DNA of 64,000 bases from Cinnamomum chago (GCA_038049695.1 CP142452.1:33530501-33594500), one strand, 5' to 3'. Counted from the first letter of the stretch, positions 46,502 through 59,584 are shown. Numbers and translations: made by a program. Notes: generated by a model not told the origin, from the letters alone.

Positions 46502-49500
46502 TGTTAGACCCCGACCCAGACCAAGTCGATTAGTGTGCGATTAGTATGTGTTTAGTCCTAAGTGGGTTTAGTTGTCGTTGGGTTAGAAGTAATTAGTTTA
46601 GTCTTGGACATAGCTTTGGGAATTTTGAGAACGTCTAGTGTTAGTCTGACACACTCAGGAAGGCCTGAGTGCACGTGTAAGTTTGGGAAGATCGTATCGG
46701 TTTCGTGTGATTGTGATTTTGATTTCATTTGAATGAGTTTCCTATGTGTTACAACTTTCGTTTTAAGCACATTCATGTTTGAAGCCCAAAAACCCATGTT
46801 TTGGCCCAAAGAAGGTAAAATTGTCTTTATGCACAAATCTGGACACAATTTTTGAGATCTCAAAACCATGTCAAAAATATATCTTTTTTGGAAACTAGAT
46901 ATTTCGAGGATTGTTTTATCCTTCTTCGTCGAAGTCATCCGAGGTCCACAAGATCATGTTTTTGTCATTTCAAGGTCCAAGCTAATTGGGGCCCATTAGC
47001 ATCACTTAAGCCCCATCTCCCTCTCTTTTCATTCACTTTACCAAATCCCTGCAACTTTCTTAACCTAGGGCTAAAACCCCTATTTCCTTCAATCTTCCTC
47101 ACCCTGCATGATCTAGCTAGAGATCTCCAAATAGGATTCCGAGACCATCATCTTCTTCATCTCCTTGCAAGCTTTCTATTAGTACAAATTTCTTGGAGTT
47201 TCTTGTGGGACAAGCTCTTCATTTTCGTCCTCCTCTCTTATTTCACCTTCTCTAGGTAAGAGCTTCAACCCATGCTTTTCATAAAGTCTTTTTAGTTCCT
47301 TAAAGATCTTGTTTTCCACGTTACAAACCCTTTTGGTAAAATGGGTTTCTTGTTTGCAAGATTTAGTGAGTTTTGTGTGGTTTTCTTGGGTTTTTGTAGT
47401 TCTTTGGATTGGCTTGAGTGAAGTGCTTGGAGAGGAGTGTTTAGCATTTGGGCAAGGCAAGTAATCTCTATAGGACCATTGTGCATGTGTATTTTGAGCT
47501 ACATTGTTGTTTTGGAAATTTTACATACAAATATTTTTATAAGCTTCATGATCATGTTTTCCTTGGATTAAATGTTGGAAGTTGGAAAAAGTGTGTGTTT
47601 TGTCCCTTGGAGAGCATGTAGGCTCAGGGAGTGCAAGTGGAATGAGAAACAAGAAGAAGGGAAGAAAGAAATGTGAAAATCTGAACTGAACTGCACTTTC
47701 CGTGCAGTTTCGGTCAGCCGTCGGTCGGCTGGCGGCTAGCCGAAATCCTCATTTCAGTTAACCGCGAGCTGACCGAGCTCGGCGGTTCCCTTTCCAGAAG
47801 CTGACATTTCGATAGTGGGTCTCGGTCAGCTGGACGGTTAGCAAGCGGCTAGCCACTATACCCCATGTCGGCTAACCGCTGGCCAACCGCGCGTTGTCGG
47901 TTCCTTTTCCCGAGAGCTACATTTCAAACTGGATCTCCCGCGGTCAGCCCTACGGTCATCTTACGGCTAACCGCCAAGTCTCAGTTCGGCTAACCGAAAG
48001 CTAACCGCAGTCAGTTCGGTTCCTTTTCCAGAGGGCTGTGTTGGACCTAGATTTCCAGCGGTCAGCTCGTCGGTCAATTGGCGGCTAGCCGCCAGACCTT
48101 AGTTCGGCTAGCCGACACCTGACCGCGAGGTGACCGAAATTGATAAATTTCCTGTTTTGAAGAGCCTTTGCAAGAATGAAAAACTAGAACATGTTTAGGG
48201 GCCTTTAGCCTGATACTATGCACTCGAAACCCGAGATGTCCTTGAACTTCTGGGGCACCAATTCTGTTTTAATTCCAACATCTGGGCTTCGGCTGCACAA
48301 CGATCAACCAAAGGTCCTTGCATGAGCTTGATAGGCTTTGTATTCGTACTTTGGTTTCGATATAATGAATATCATCGTGTACTCGTTTTGAAGTTAAGTA
48401 CAAGCTCGTTTTGAAGATGTGTTTCAAGAAAAAGGGGATCACTTCCTAAGCGTGTCATGCATATTAATTATGCCCTTGTTAGTCGTGTTCATCGTGTTTT
48501 GATAAGTGATTTCCCCCTTTTTACCTCGACATGTCTTGATAGTGTTTCGCGTGTTTTGTGCATTCATGAATTAAGTAACACCACTGAGCGTGGACTGCCC
48601 TTTCAGTTTGATCCACTGTCTGGGGGTCCTTAAACATGTGGACTGTCTGCAGACTGGTCGTGTATTTATTACACATCGTGCGTGTCCGGTTCCACGGCCG
48701 GAATTCCCGTCTTTGTGGGAAATCGTGTCGTGCTTATATTATGTATATCGTGCTTGTCGTGCGTGCTTGCTCTTTTCATTATATAAATGATAGAGAAAGG
48801 ATGGGCTCTTTGTGGATGATAACTATTCATGATATATTATGTACTCATGCTAGTTTGTTTCAGTATTTCAGCTCAGTTAAATATTTCTGCAAATGTATCT
48901 CAGTTATTATAGTATTTCACATCAAGGATTTATTATATGTTTCTAAAACGTTTATTGTTTCATGCTTGCACCTAAATTGATTACCTGTCAAACCGTTGTG
49001 TTTGACCCTTGTTTGTTGGTGCCCAGGTACAGGAGACGTTACCTTTGAGGAGGAGCGTCAGGAGGAGTCTTGTGAGCCAACCCCTGTGAGAGGGTGGCAA
49101 CCCGACGATGTCATCTAGACGTCGGGCGGGTTCTTGAGTCTCGTCATCATTTTGTTGGGGTTTCTTTTGATTATTTCGGAGAATTGTATTGGCCTCTGTT
49201 GGCCTCTTATGGATTGTACCTAAAACTTAACTTACTTTTGTGTTAGTCTCATAACTTGAATTCTAATGGGAATGCCATGTTAGTTTCTTCCTTTGATACT
49301 TATGTCTTGTGATTATTTGTTATGGCACTTAAATGTTTTATTGGTGCTTACCTAGATGTGTTTTGCTACACGCTTCCGCATACTTGATCGTGTGAGTCAG
49401 ATTCCGCGTGTCTTTGGGAATCCTCACCGCGGGAACCTGTGGGAAAGTATATCTCCAATAGACAATGAACGCAATCGACACGTCGCGGGCCCGGGGGATC

Positions 49501-49518
49501 CGTTCCGGGGTCGCGACA
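46502..49518 (+). mobile_element. Solo LTR X3, about 3.02 kb
   Basis: Starts TGTTAGACCCCGACCC and ends GGGGTCGCGACA, with perfect TSD CTAAG (46497-46501 and 49519-49523). It is nested in X2, a member of the same group in the opposite orientation. Non-coding; the open frames at 46558-46938 and 46852-47259 are unsupported. It carries a palindrome array at 47708-48136. Confidence 0.9.
47708..48136 (+). repeat. CGGCTAGCCG / CGGCTAACCG array in LTR X3
   Basis: Three to four units of about 130-145 bases, each with CGGTTCC(C/T)TTTTCC(A/C)(A/G)A, CGGTCAGC, GGCTAGCC or GGCTAACCG words. The CGGTT..TTCCAG piece recurs, with variation, in the arrays of X2 and D when all LTRs are read in sense. Confidence 0.75.
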
Positions 49519-49553
49519 CTAAGTCCTCTATCACTAAAGTGACAGAACAATAA

Positions 49554-49681
49554 CTAGGCACTGATCTCAGTCACTCAAGGTGAGGAGAAACAGTGGATCT
49601 TATAAATACATATTCATATACTAGGCACTGATCTCAGTCACTCGAGGTGAGGAGAAACAGTGGATCTTATAAATACATATG
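49554..49681. repeat. Tandem duplication of about 68 bp
   Basis: TAGGCACTGATCTCAGTCAC..GTGGATCTTATAAATACATAT is present twice (49554 and 49622) with very few differences, inside X2. Confidence 0.8.
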
Positions 49682-50337
49682 ATATACATGACCACGGTAG
49701 CGAGCCGGGCATCGGGAACAATCTGCGGCATCGGGACAAGACCACGGTAATAACCGGGTAGCGGGATCCAAACTGCAGCTGGTGGGACAAGAGGGGGATC
49801 TCCAAGTCGGTGGATCAGACCAACGAGGTTATCCAAGCTTAGTGGTGCCGACTCATAGGTCAAATGACAATATCAAACATATATGAAATACATCAAGTGC
49901 AAGTACATAAACGGGCGGGGCAAGAATGCTCAAGGCACAACTGTCATTTCACGTCGGGCAATACATTTCGGGACAAGTAACCGTTACCAGTGTAACTTCG
50001 ATGCTTTCGGGAAAACAAGTCATGTAATATAGATCTCAGGAATAGTGAAATACAATAAACAATTGAGATTTCGGGAAAGTATCGAGTTTAAGATTTATTT
50101 GAAGTGAATAGGGATCCCGTATGTCGATCTAATAACAATTTGGTACTCTTTGAGTTTGGGGACATTCTGGGCTCCTTATACACTTTTGTGAATTCAAAAC
50201 TTCAATGACATCTTCGTGATATGGTTTCTTTCTCGAATGGTCTCATACATTGCCTAGGGAATCTCCTTTGACTGACAAAGCTCAGCGCTCGAGCGAACCA
50301 GAATGGTTGTCTGGGTAATTTCGGTTACCTTGCAGTC

Positions 50338-50703
50338 AGATGGCGGTTAGCCGCCGTTGGATTCGGCGGTTAGCCGCTGGCTGACCGCGGTTGTCCTGAC
50401 AGAAAGACTGGTTACTGGAATTGTAACCGAAATGGTTCGGTTGGCTGGCGGTTAGCCGTTGATGGGTTCGGCGGTTAGCCGCTGGCAAACCGTGAGGCTA
50501 ACCGTATTCTCAGGAGAAAAATGTTGCTATCTGGAAAAGCAACCGAATTGGTCGGTTGGCTGGCGGTTAGCCGCCGATGGGTTCAGATGGAAAATGGTGC
50601 TCTCTGGAAAAGTAACCGCAACTGTTCGACTAGCTGGCGGTTAGCCGCCAGTCACCAGACGGCTAGCCGACAGGTGACCGCTGGCTGACCGCCAAGTGCG
50701 GGA
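50338..50703 (-). repeat. GGCGGTTAGCCGCC array in LTR X2
   Basis: Three to four units of about 100 bases with CTGGAATTGTAACCG, CGGTTGGCTGGCGGTTAGCCG and GGCGGTTAGCCGCTGGC(A/T). Solo LTR Y inserted at its edge (TSD CGGGA). Clear similarity to the array in LTR D at 62588-63067. Confidence 0.8.
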
Positions 50704-51939
50704 TGTTGGGATTGGTGTATGCCCTAAAGCCCACTGACTGCACTCACATCTCTGTTACTGGATATTTATTGGTTATTTAATGGAATGACATCTTTCTCTT
50801 TATACTTGTGTATATGTATGGTTGTGTAAGGCCCATTGTTTTCTAGTAAATGACTCAGGTGTGTAGTGGCTACGCACAGTAAGGTCTAAGTCATGGACAC
50901 TTGAAACAATAAAATTGTTCATAACTGAGAGATGGAGTTGGGCACTTCATCTTGGTATAAGTTATAATGAGATACTCTCCTGTATTCAGGGTGACTTACC
51001 TTAGTCACGGAGGTCTTTCCGGATTTATCTCATTAGTGCATGTGTCATGCATTGAACAGGACCACTTGTAGGTGTGATCTCTAAAATAGTACTATCACAG
51101 AGAGAGATCAACTCACCTCTTGCTACTGAGTGACCAGTGCTCTTAATCTTGAGCATTTGTGGATGAACTGACGAAGTCAAGTTCTTGTGCTTTAATTCAC
51201 TATGGGTGAGATCCTGTTCATGGGTCAACAGCTCTGTGTTTTGGGTGCTCGGGCTTGATTAGTTGGGACGTGCAAATGCAATATGGAATCTATGCCATCA
51301 TATGATGGAATGATCGTCCCCTTAGAATTATCCGATTAATCATCAGAATCTAAGATCTTAGTATATGGATGTTCCATATGGATATTGAACTTGTGGGTCG
51401 CTCCCTGGATCAAGAGAATGATATCCGGATGATGATTAAGTCAAGGGTATGAAGTTCTAAGGATAAGATGTAATCAAGAAGGTAGATAGTACATCGGTTA
51501 ACCTACTCGATTATGGATGTTACATAGAGGGGCATTATGGTCATTGTACTTGGTAGGTCAAAGACAATCGTCTATTTATGATGAGCTTTATTTGCAATTC
51601 AATATTTGTCCCTGGAGTGCAACCATAACTCTTTAGTGGAATGAGTTAGGGTTAAAATGATCCTAATGTTGCTATGGGGTTAGCATGGACATTTTGGTCA
51701 TTTTGGGAGCCAAGGGCAAATATGTCTTTTGGTCACTCTTCTAGCCACTTTCCTATATTGGCATGGTTTCCTAATTTAATTAAATGGTATGTGGTTGAAT
51801 TAATTTTGTGGAAGAATAATTTTGAGTATAAATTCAAATAGGTTTTTGATGGCATACATGAATTTAACTCTAGCTAAATTATTGACTAGTGGGCCATGGT
51901 GTGTTTATCTATCTTGTAGGCCAGCCATGTGGGGTGCAC

Positions 51940-54160
51940 TGTAAGTCCATGGGGATCCGAACCCTAGACGGGGGGGTGAATAGGGTGAGCTTCTTTTATG
52001 ACCAATTTTAACAATTTTAACTTCTTTAAAACAAACTAGTCACATGTGATGATTAAACATACAAGATGCGGAAGCTAACAAAATAATCACCACAAAGCAA
52101 GCACCATCACACAAGGATTTATAGTGGTTCGGCCTCAATGCCTACATCCACTACCGGCTTGTGATCCAACACCCCACCGGATTTCCACTATTTATGCTTT
52201 TCAATAGGCTAAGCAATAACCTTTACAATATGCTTTCCAAGGCTAAACAATAACCTTTACATTGATGTTTTTCAAGGCTTAACATCAACCTATCCATTAT
52301 GCTTTTATAGGCTAAGCAATAACCTCTTCAACCACAAGGTTGGTTATCTCACTAAATTAGTGTCTAACATACACTTGATGGAGATACAAATAAGCTCATT
52401 ACATTGCCTCTTAATTAGGCGGATATCGAAGTGAAAAACTAATACACACTCACACTATGGATGCAAAGATGAAAGTACATGAAGTGTGTGTGTGTGGTCC
52501 TCAATCATTTTGAAAATGAAAGTTCATAAATGTATGCCTAAGGCTTTTGAAAGTTTTAGCTCATAAAACATTTATGATTGAGGAAGTAATGCAATCACAT
52601 GTTAAAAGTAACAACTTGTTAATGATATCAAAGTTACACAAGTTGTATGAAATGGATTAGCTCTAAACATGTGATGCATAGGGATGTCAATCAAATCAAC
52701 AATGAAGATCAAAACATAAAAATAGATTTGATTGAAATGAGGGGACAAATCATATGTAATTATAAAGACAACTTGAAAATGATATACCTATCAAAGTAAG
52801 GCAAGTTGTGAAACTTTAAAACAATAATACACATATGATTTGTAATGATGTTGAATCCAAAACATAAGATACATTTGAAAGAGATTTTCTTATGATGGAA
52901 AAACAACAACCAAAGATTCAACAAAGTATATGAATCATGTTACATATTTCATTAACATGATCTACTTAGATTTACCAAAGATAAAAGTACTACTTTGATG
53001 AATCAATGGTGATGTATCCAAAACAATAGATCTATTCAAAATATAAGACATGCTAAGGATACAACAAATCATATATTAACATGCTACAAAAGATTTATCA
53101 AAGATAAAACAAAACATGAAAACATATGATTTGTAAAGAAGTTGAATCCAAAACATAAGTTAGTTTTGAATGAGATGTTCTTATGATGGAAAACAACAAC
53201 CAAAGATTCAACCAAGTATATGGATCATGTTACATATGATTTCAAAGATTTTTCTATTAACATGATCTACTTAGATTTACCAAAGTTAAGTACTACTTGG
53301 ATTGAATCATATGGTGTTGTATCCAAAACAATAAATCAATTCAAAACATAAAACATGTTAAGGACACAACACAAACATAGTTTAACATGCTAGAAATGAT
53401 TTACCAAAAATAAAACAAAGCATGAAAACATATGATTAAGGAAAGTAAAGCCTACTTGGTGATTTAACTTCATTAATCCAAGCTTTAGTTTTCCTAATGC
53501 TCCCCTTCATCCCTTGGTTCTTTTCCCTTGAATATGCCTCAAAACCTCTCAAGGAGGGGCTTAAAATTCCCAACTTTTGGCAAAGGAAAGAACTCATATT
53601 TATAGCAAAAAGTGCCCAACGGCTAGTCCTCGGTCGACCTGCACACAGGCCTCGGTCGACCGGGACCACACAACGGTCGGATTTCTGACCGTTGGTGCGC
53701 CAGGCCACATTTCTGCTGCAGTGTTCCCGGTCGACCTGGCCACAGGGCTCGGTCGACCTGGAACACAGCAGTTTCTGGCCCGGGACCAAAATTCCCAAAA
53801 TTGCATATTTTTTGCATATTTCAAAGTTTTTCTTGAGGGAACTTTTTGGGCCATAAAATCAAGCTTGAATACATGTTTTAAGTCATTCTAAGATGTTTAA
53901 AAACATGAAACACCCAAAGCCTAAAAAGATTCAAAACTTTAAAACCAAAGGCTAGCTTGATTTGAAAAAACTCTTTTAAAAAACAAATGCATCCAAGATT
54001 AAAAACAAAACATGCATAAATCAAAACTTTTACAACTCTTAAAAACCATGCATGTATAAAATAAGATTTCAAGTTTATCTAAAACAATGCAAGTGTGTAA
54101 ATCAAATGATGCTTGAATGATAATGCATCCATCAAATTGCAATCTACAAAATTCCTAACA
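51940..54160 (-). repeat. 3' LTR of element C
   Basis: Minus-strand sense TGTTAGGAATTTTG..GGACTTACA. TATA box at 53597-53604, MSA-like CCCAACGGCTA at 53615-53625, GGTCGACC cluster at 53631-53760, GGCTAAGCAATAACC repeats at 52192-52326. Confidence 0.93.
53597..53625 (-). promoter_or_regulatory. TATA box and MSA-like motif, 3' LTR of C
   Basis: TATAAATA (minus) and CCCAACGGCTA, ten bases apart; a complete consensus match. Confidence 0.6.
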
Positions 54161-57136
54161 ATCTCCCCCTTTGCAATTTGATGGCAACACACTCACCACT
54201 GAACATACACACAAAGTCTTCAACTCCCCCTCAGCTGGACAAGTCTTGAAATCTTCTTGGATGCTCCTTCTCTTAGCTTGAGCTCTTTTCTTCATTCTTC
54301 ATAATGCTTGGTGCTTGATCATTCTTCAATCTTTCTTTCTTTATCGCCAAGCATCTTCTTTAGCTCCAAGCTTTCTTTCTTCTAGTTGATCTCCCCCTTT
54401 GACCATGCCTCTCTCTCTCCCTTTGGCAAGATATGCATTCTCTCCCCTTGTAGAAGATCATACACAACTCTCCCCTTAGGAAGCTTGGACATTCTCTTCA
54501 CCCTTTTGAGAACTTGCATAATTTCTCCCCCTTTGCCATTAAATTGCAAAGGTACCTACACACATGAAATAAGGAAAATACCTTTAGTAGCACCTGTTAA
54601 CAAATGAAATCGAAAATGAAATACATAACAGGCTATCATGTGAGGTAGTAGTCTCTAAGGGCTCAAAGGCAATCCAAGGGTGAATTTGATCAAAACTAAT
54701 TCTTCCTATGAAGGTTTACACTCCCCCTCAATCCATTCTCTTCTTTTGTCAAACTTTTGACAAGATATAACTATTAGGTGCAAGAAGAAGATGGTTTAAC
54801 CAAATGAGGGTCAACTTCAAGGAAAGGATTAGATTCATTTAACTATAAAGCACAATATGATCAAATTACCAAAAGAGAGCAAGGTCTAAAGAGAAAAGCA
54901 ATCATGGATATCAATTGGAAAAACAAAGACTACCAATTGAGATTTAAGGATATGACTATTAAATCAATCACTCTAAAATGGATTTAAGAATATACCTATT
55001 AGGAAAAATCCAAATTAGAGCTATCCATGATAAAATGGGGTTTACTAATCATAGCATCAAATAATCTAACTATGGAAAGCATATGCTATGAAGGTTTTGA
55101 AAAACATTTCATTCAATCAATAAATATGACTTATTAAAGTACAAGTTGAGTGAAATGAAATTCAAACATGAAGCCAACCTCAACTAATAACCAACCAATA
55201 TTATGAGCACATAAACATGGTGGTCATGAGATATACGAATAAGAGTAAGGGAGGAGGCAATCATGAACATTATGATGCTAATGGTGTGTGACATGGAACA
55301 ATCATATTACTTATCAAGTTCAATCCAATGCACACAAGGTTTATCACATTCACAAGAAATCAAATCAATCAAATATTATACCAATTGAAACCAATTGAAT
55401 TTGACAACATTATAAAGCGCAAGAATGTGACAAACACAAAATTCCATCAAGCATCATAAATGCATATTCATCACTTTTAAAGATATAACTATAGAGCATG
55501 GTGATGAACAAGGTAAATTGCAATGCAAAGGATATAACTTGGCAATGCATGCAATTTCCAAAGTGTCAAAATCATATGAATTCAACATCTAAGATATCCA
55601 TCAAACATATAGAAATATGATGAATAGATTTCAAAGAGTTTCATATGATCAATAACACTACTATGAAGTTGAAACATGTATAAGGATGATATCACTTAGA
55701 GAAAATACATGAATCAACATCATAACCATCCAAAAAGAAATGACTAGAAAGCATAGAGGATGGATTTTAGTTCTAGTATGGTTTCTACAAATATAATAAA
55801 TATCACAACCATACATAGAACAATTTGACATATGCATAGAGAGGATTAATCAACACTCAAGATCTAACTCATACCAATCATCAAAAAGAATATACCTATT
55901 TAAGCACAAGAAGGTATGAAGTTAAAGGTATCAATCTATCATGTAACATCTCCACTCTTAGCAAATGTACTAAGCTTACAATGCAATGGACAATGGATAT
56001 GAGGTTTACACCAAATGAACTTAGCACATAAAATCACATATGTACTTAAAAAGCTCAAATACAAGATTTTACTATAAAGCACATAACCACTCATTAATTT
56101 GCATTAATGAAACTATATATACCAAGATAGGCACAACACATGCAAATCAATGAAATCATATCTAACCAAGCAAAGTAAGATATCAAAATCAATTTGCATA
56201 AATGAAATAAAACTAAATGAGCAAAGATGCAAATTGTTTGTAAAAATTATTTCCTTTCAAATGATAAAATCATAATTAAGCATAAGGAAATAAATTCAAG
56301 GAAAATGCTTCTAGAAATACAACCAACAAAGCTTAGAACATTTTCCAAAGTTTCTCAAATCACTTCAATATTTGAAATTCCAATAAAGAATCATTTAGAA
56401 TTAAGAGCAAGTGATTTTGAAAAACAAGAAGTGTACAATTATAAATTGAACACATATTTTCCATACCAAGAGATATTACTTTGAAAACTCAATGGAAAAC
56501 TAAAATTGCTTCAAATCATTTGATTTACAAAAAGGATCTAACTATGACAAACATCAAATGATTTTCCAACATCAATTGATCATGAAAAATCTAGCTATGA
56601 AAGCATTTGAAATCATAATCAATTGATCATGAATAGATAAGCATTACAAGAGATATAACTATATGAACAAAATGCAAATCCATCATGAAAGTATTGTAAT
56701 CAAAGGATTTTGAAAACCATGAGATATAACTTAAAGGTTCATGAAGACAAAATCAAATGATCACAAAGAAACATTGCATTTTAAAAGATGTGACTATAAA
56801 GAACAAAATGCAAATGTAACATGACCAACAATTAGATATAACTAAAAAGAATAGGTTGGTCTAGGGGGATCAAGGCCTTAAGGTTAGTCTAAATGTGTAC
56901 CAATGAAGATTCACCTAAGGTCTTCAAAAGGTTGTCCATGAGAGATCACTTTTAGGACTCACCAACTCTTAAAGATATAACTTGGAAAAGTCTTAGAGTG
57001 GTGCAATGAGGCTAGGGAAAATTCATTTTCAATCATAGTGGAAATCTTTAAAAAGATATGCAATGAATCACAACACTAGGGTTCTAATCTAGCAAGGATC
57101 AACTCCGGGTTGTTAAGCCCTAAAATGGAGTAACCC
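54161..57136 (-). other. Coding-free interior of element C
   Basis: No frame resembles gag or pol. The part next to the 3' LTR (54161-54740) has repeated PPT-like CTCCCCCTTT/CTCCCCTC words at 54163, 54226, 54390, 54434, 54472, 54525 and 54721; multiple PPTs are a described Sirevirus trait. The rest is AT-rich and carries eleven copies of a GATATAACTAT-like word (54764, 54949, 54988, 55482, 55531, 55888, 56652, 56723, 56787, 56835 and 56974), all in the same orientation. Confidence 0.75.
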
Positions 57137-57148
57137 GCTCTGATACCA
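57137..57148 (-). other. Primer-binding site of element C
   Basis: TGGTATCAGAGC on the minus strand, two bases from the 5' LTR end; complementary to the 3' end of plant initiator Met tRNA, the usual copia primer. Confidence 0.9.
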
Positions 57149-57150
57149 CT

Positions 57151-59370
57151 TGTAAGTCCATGGGGATCCAAACCCTAGAGGGGGGGGTGAATAGGGTGAG
57201 CTTCTTTTATGACCAATTTTAACAATTTTAACTTCTTTAAAACAAACTAGTCACATGTGATGATTAAACATACAAGATGCGGAAGCTAACAAAATAATCA
57301 CCACAAAGCAAGCACCATCACACAAGGATTTATAGTGGTTCGGCCTCAATGCCTACATCCACTACCGGCTTGTGATCCAACACCCCACCGGATTTCCACT
57401 ATTTATGCTTTTCAATAGGCTAAGCAATAACCTTTACAATATGCTTTCCAAGGCTAAACAATAACCTTTACATTGATGTTTTTCAAGGCTTAACATCAAC
57501 CTATCCATTATGCTTTTATAGGCTAAGCAATAACCTCTTCAACCACAAGGTTGGTTATCTCACTAAATTAGTGTCTAACATACACTTGATGGAGATACAA
57601 ATAAGCTCATTACATTGCCTCTTAATTAGGCGGATATGGAAGTGAAAAACTAATACACACTCACACTATGGATGCAAAGATGAAAGTACATGAAGTGTGT
57701 GTGTGTGGTCCTCAATCATTTTGAAAATGAAAGTTCATAAATGTATGCCTAAGGCTTTTGAAAGTTTTAGCTCATAAAACATTTATGATTGAGGAAGTAA
57801 TGCAATCACATGTTAAAAGTAACAACTTGTTAATGATATCAAAGTTACACAAGTTGTATGAAATGGATTAGCTCTAAACATGTGATGCATAGGGATGTCA
57901 ATCAAATCAACAATGAAGATCAAAACATAAAAATAGATTTGATTGAAATGAGGGGACAAATCATATGTAATTATAAAGACAACTTGAAAATGATATACCT
58001 ATCAAAGTAAGGCAAGTTGTGAAACTTTAAAACAATAATACACATATGATTTGTAATGATGTTGAATCCAAAACATAAGATACATTTGAAAGAGATTTTC
58101 TTATGATGGAAAAACAACAACCAAAGATTCAACAAAGTATATGAATCATGTTACATATTTCATTAACATGATCTACTTAGATTTACCAAAGATAAAGTAC
58201 TATTTTGATGAATCAATGGTGATGTATCCAAAACAATAGATCTATTCAAAATATAAGACATGCTAAGGATACAACAAATCATATATTAACATGCTACACA
58301 AGATTTATCAAAGATAAAACAAAACATGAAAACATATGATTTGTAAAGAAGTTGAATCCAAAACATAAGTTAGTTTTGAATGAGATGTTCTTATGATGGA
58401 AAACAACAACCAAAGATTCAACCAAGTATATGGATCATGTTACATATGATTTCAAAGATTTTTCTATTAACATGATCTACTTAGATTTACCAAAGTTAAG
58501 TACTACTTGGATTGAATCATATGGTGTTGTATCCAAAACAATAAATCAATTCAAAACATAAAACATGTTAAGGACACAACACAAACATAGTTTAACATGC
58601 TAGAAATGATTTACCAAAAATAAAACAAAGCATGAAAACATATGATTAAGGAAAGTAAAGCCTACTTGGTGATTTAACTTCATTAATCCAAGCTTTAGTT
58701 TTCCTAATGCTCCCTTTCATCCCTTGGTTCTTTTCCCTTGAATATGCCTCAAAACCTCTCAAGGAGGGGCTTAAAATTCCCAACTTTTGGCAAAGGAAAG
58801 AACTCATATTTATAGCAAAAAGTGCCCAACGGCTAGTCCTCGGTCGACCTGCACACAGGCCTCGGTCGACCGGGACCACACAACGGTCGGATTTCTGACC
58901 GTTGGTGCGCCAGGCCACATTTCTGCTGCAGTGTTCCCGGTCGACCTGGCCACAGGGCTCGGTCGACCTGGAACACAGCAGTTTCTGGCCCGGGACCAAA
59001 ATTCCCAAAATTGCATATTTTTTGCATATTTCAAAGTTTTTCTTGAGGGAACTTTTTGGGCCATAAAATCAAGCTTGAATACATGTTTTAAGTCATTCTA
59101 AGATGTTTAAAAACATGAAACACCCAAAGCCTAAAAAGATTCAAAACTTTAAAACCAAAGGCTAGCTTGATTTGAAAAAACTCTTTTAAAAAACAAATGC
59201 ATCCAAGATTAAAAACAAAACATGCATAAATCAAAACTTTTACAACTCTTAAAAACCATGCATGTATAAAATAAGATTTCAAGTTTATCTAAAACAATGC
59301 AAGTGTGTAAATCAAATGATGCTTGAATGATAATGCATCCATCAAATTGCAATCTACAAAATTCCTAACA
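57151..59370 (-). repeat. 5' LTR of element C
   Basis: Near-identical to 51940-54160. TATA box at 58807-58814, CCCAACGGCTA at 58825-58835, palindrome cluster at 58841-58970. Differences from the 3' LTR include one base in GATCC(A/G)AACC, one in TAGA(G/C)GG, one in GATAT(G/C)GAAG and a one-base indel in a run of A. Confidence 0.93.
58807..58835 (-). promoter_or_regulatory. TATA box and MSA-like motif, 5' LTR of C
   Basis: The same arrangement as in the 3' LTR. Being in the 5' LTR, this is the pair that would control transcription of the whole element. Confidence 0.6.
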
Positions 59371-59576
59371 TGCACCTTATGTGAGGTTTCCAAGTTTGAT
59401 TAGGTATCTTTACTTGGAAGGAAGAACTCCTCTTTGGGTAAGAATTCCTATGATTGAAACTTACTAATTTTAGTATCTTTAATTAGAAAGTGTTGCACAC
59501 TAAAGGGGCTGGTTGCTTATTTTATGGGATTGACATTCCTATTAGAAAGAGAACTCTTAAAAAGGAATGTGATCTT

Positions 59577-59584
59577 TATAAATA
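59577..59584 (+). promoter_or_regulatory. TATA box of LTR Y
   Basis: TATAAATA followed by GAGATAGC, about 540 bases before the LTR end. Confidence 0.55.

Larger units (their letters stand above)
51940..59370 (-). mobile_element. Complete non-autonomous Sirevirus-like element (element C)
   Basis: All structural parts are present: TSD TGCAC (51935-51939 and 59371-59375), two LTRs of 2221 and 2220 bp, a primer site TGGTATCAGAGC (minus, 57137-57148) complementary to initiator Met tRNA, and a polypurine tract AAAGGGGGAGAT (minus, at 54161). The interior of 2990 bp encodes no retroelement protein. The LTRs differ at about seven positions by eye, so the insertion is recent. It must rely on proteins of an autonomous relative. 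This is the LARD type of organisation. Confidence 0.93.

Noticed and set aside
46558-47259. Frames of 126 and 135 codons in X3
   Set aside because: LTR sequence bounded by a perfect TSD; no similarity to a protein family.
47708-48136. CRISPR-like spaced palindromic repeats
   Set aside because: Repeats are degenerate with unequal spacers, there are no cas genes, and the DNA is from a plant nuclear genome.
53436-53891. Frames of 104-120 codons repeated at 58646-59101
   Set aside because: Identical because they lie in the two LTRs of element C; they overlap on both strands in the palindrome cluster and are not conserved in LTR B.
54161-57136. Possibility that the interior of element C is a host gene fragment
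   Set aside because: No frame above 85 codons and no exon-like structure seen.
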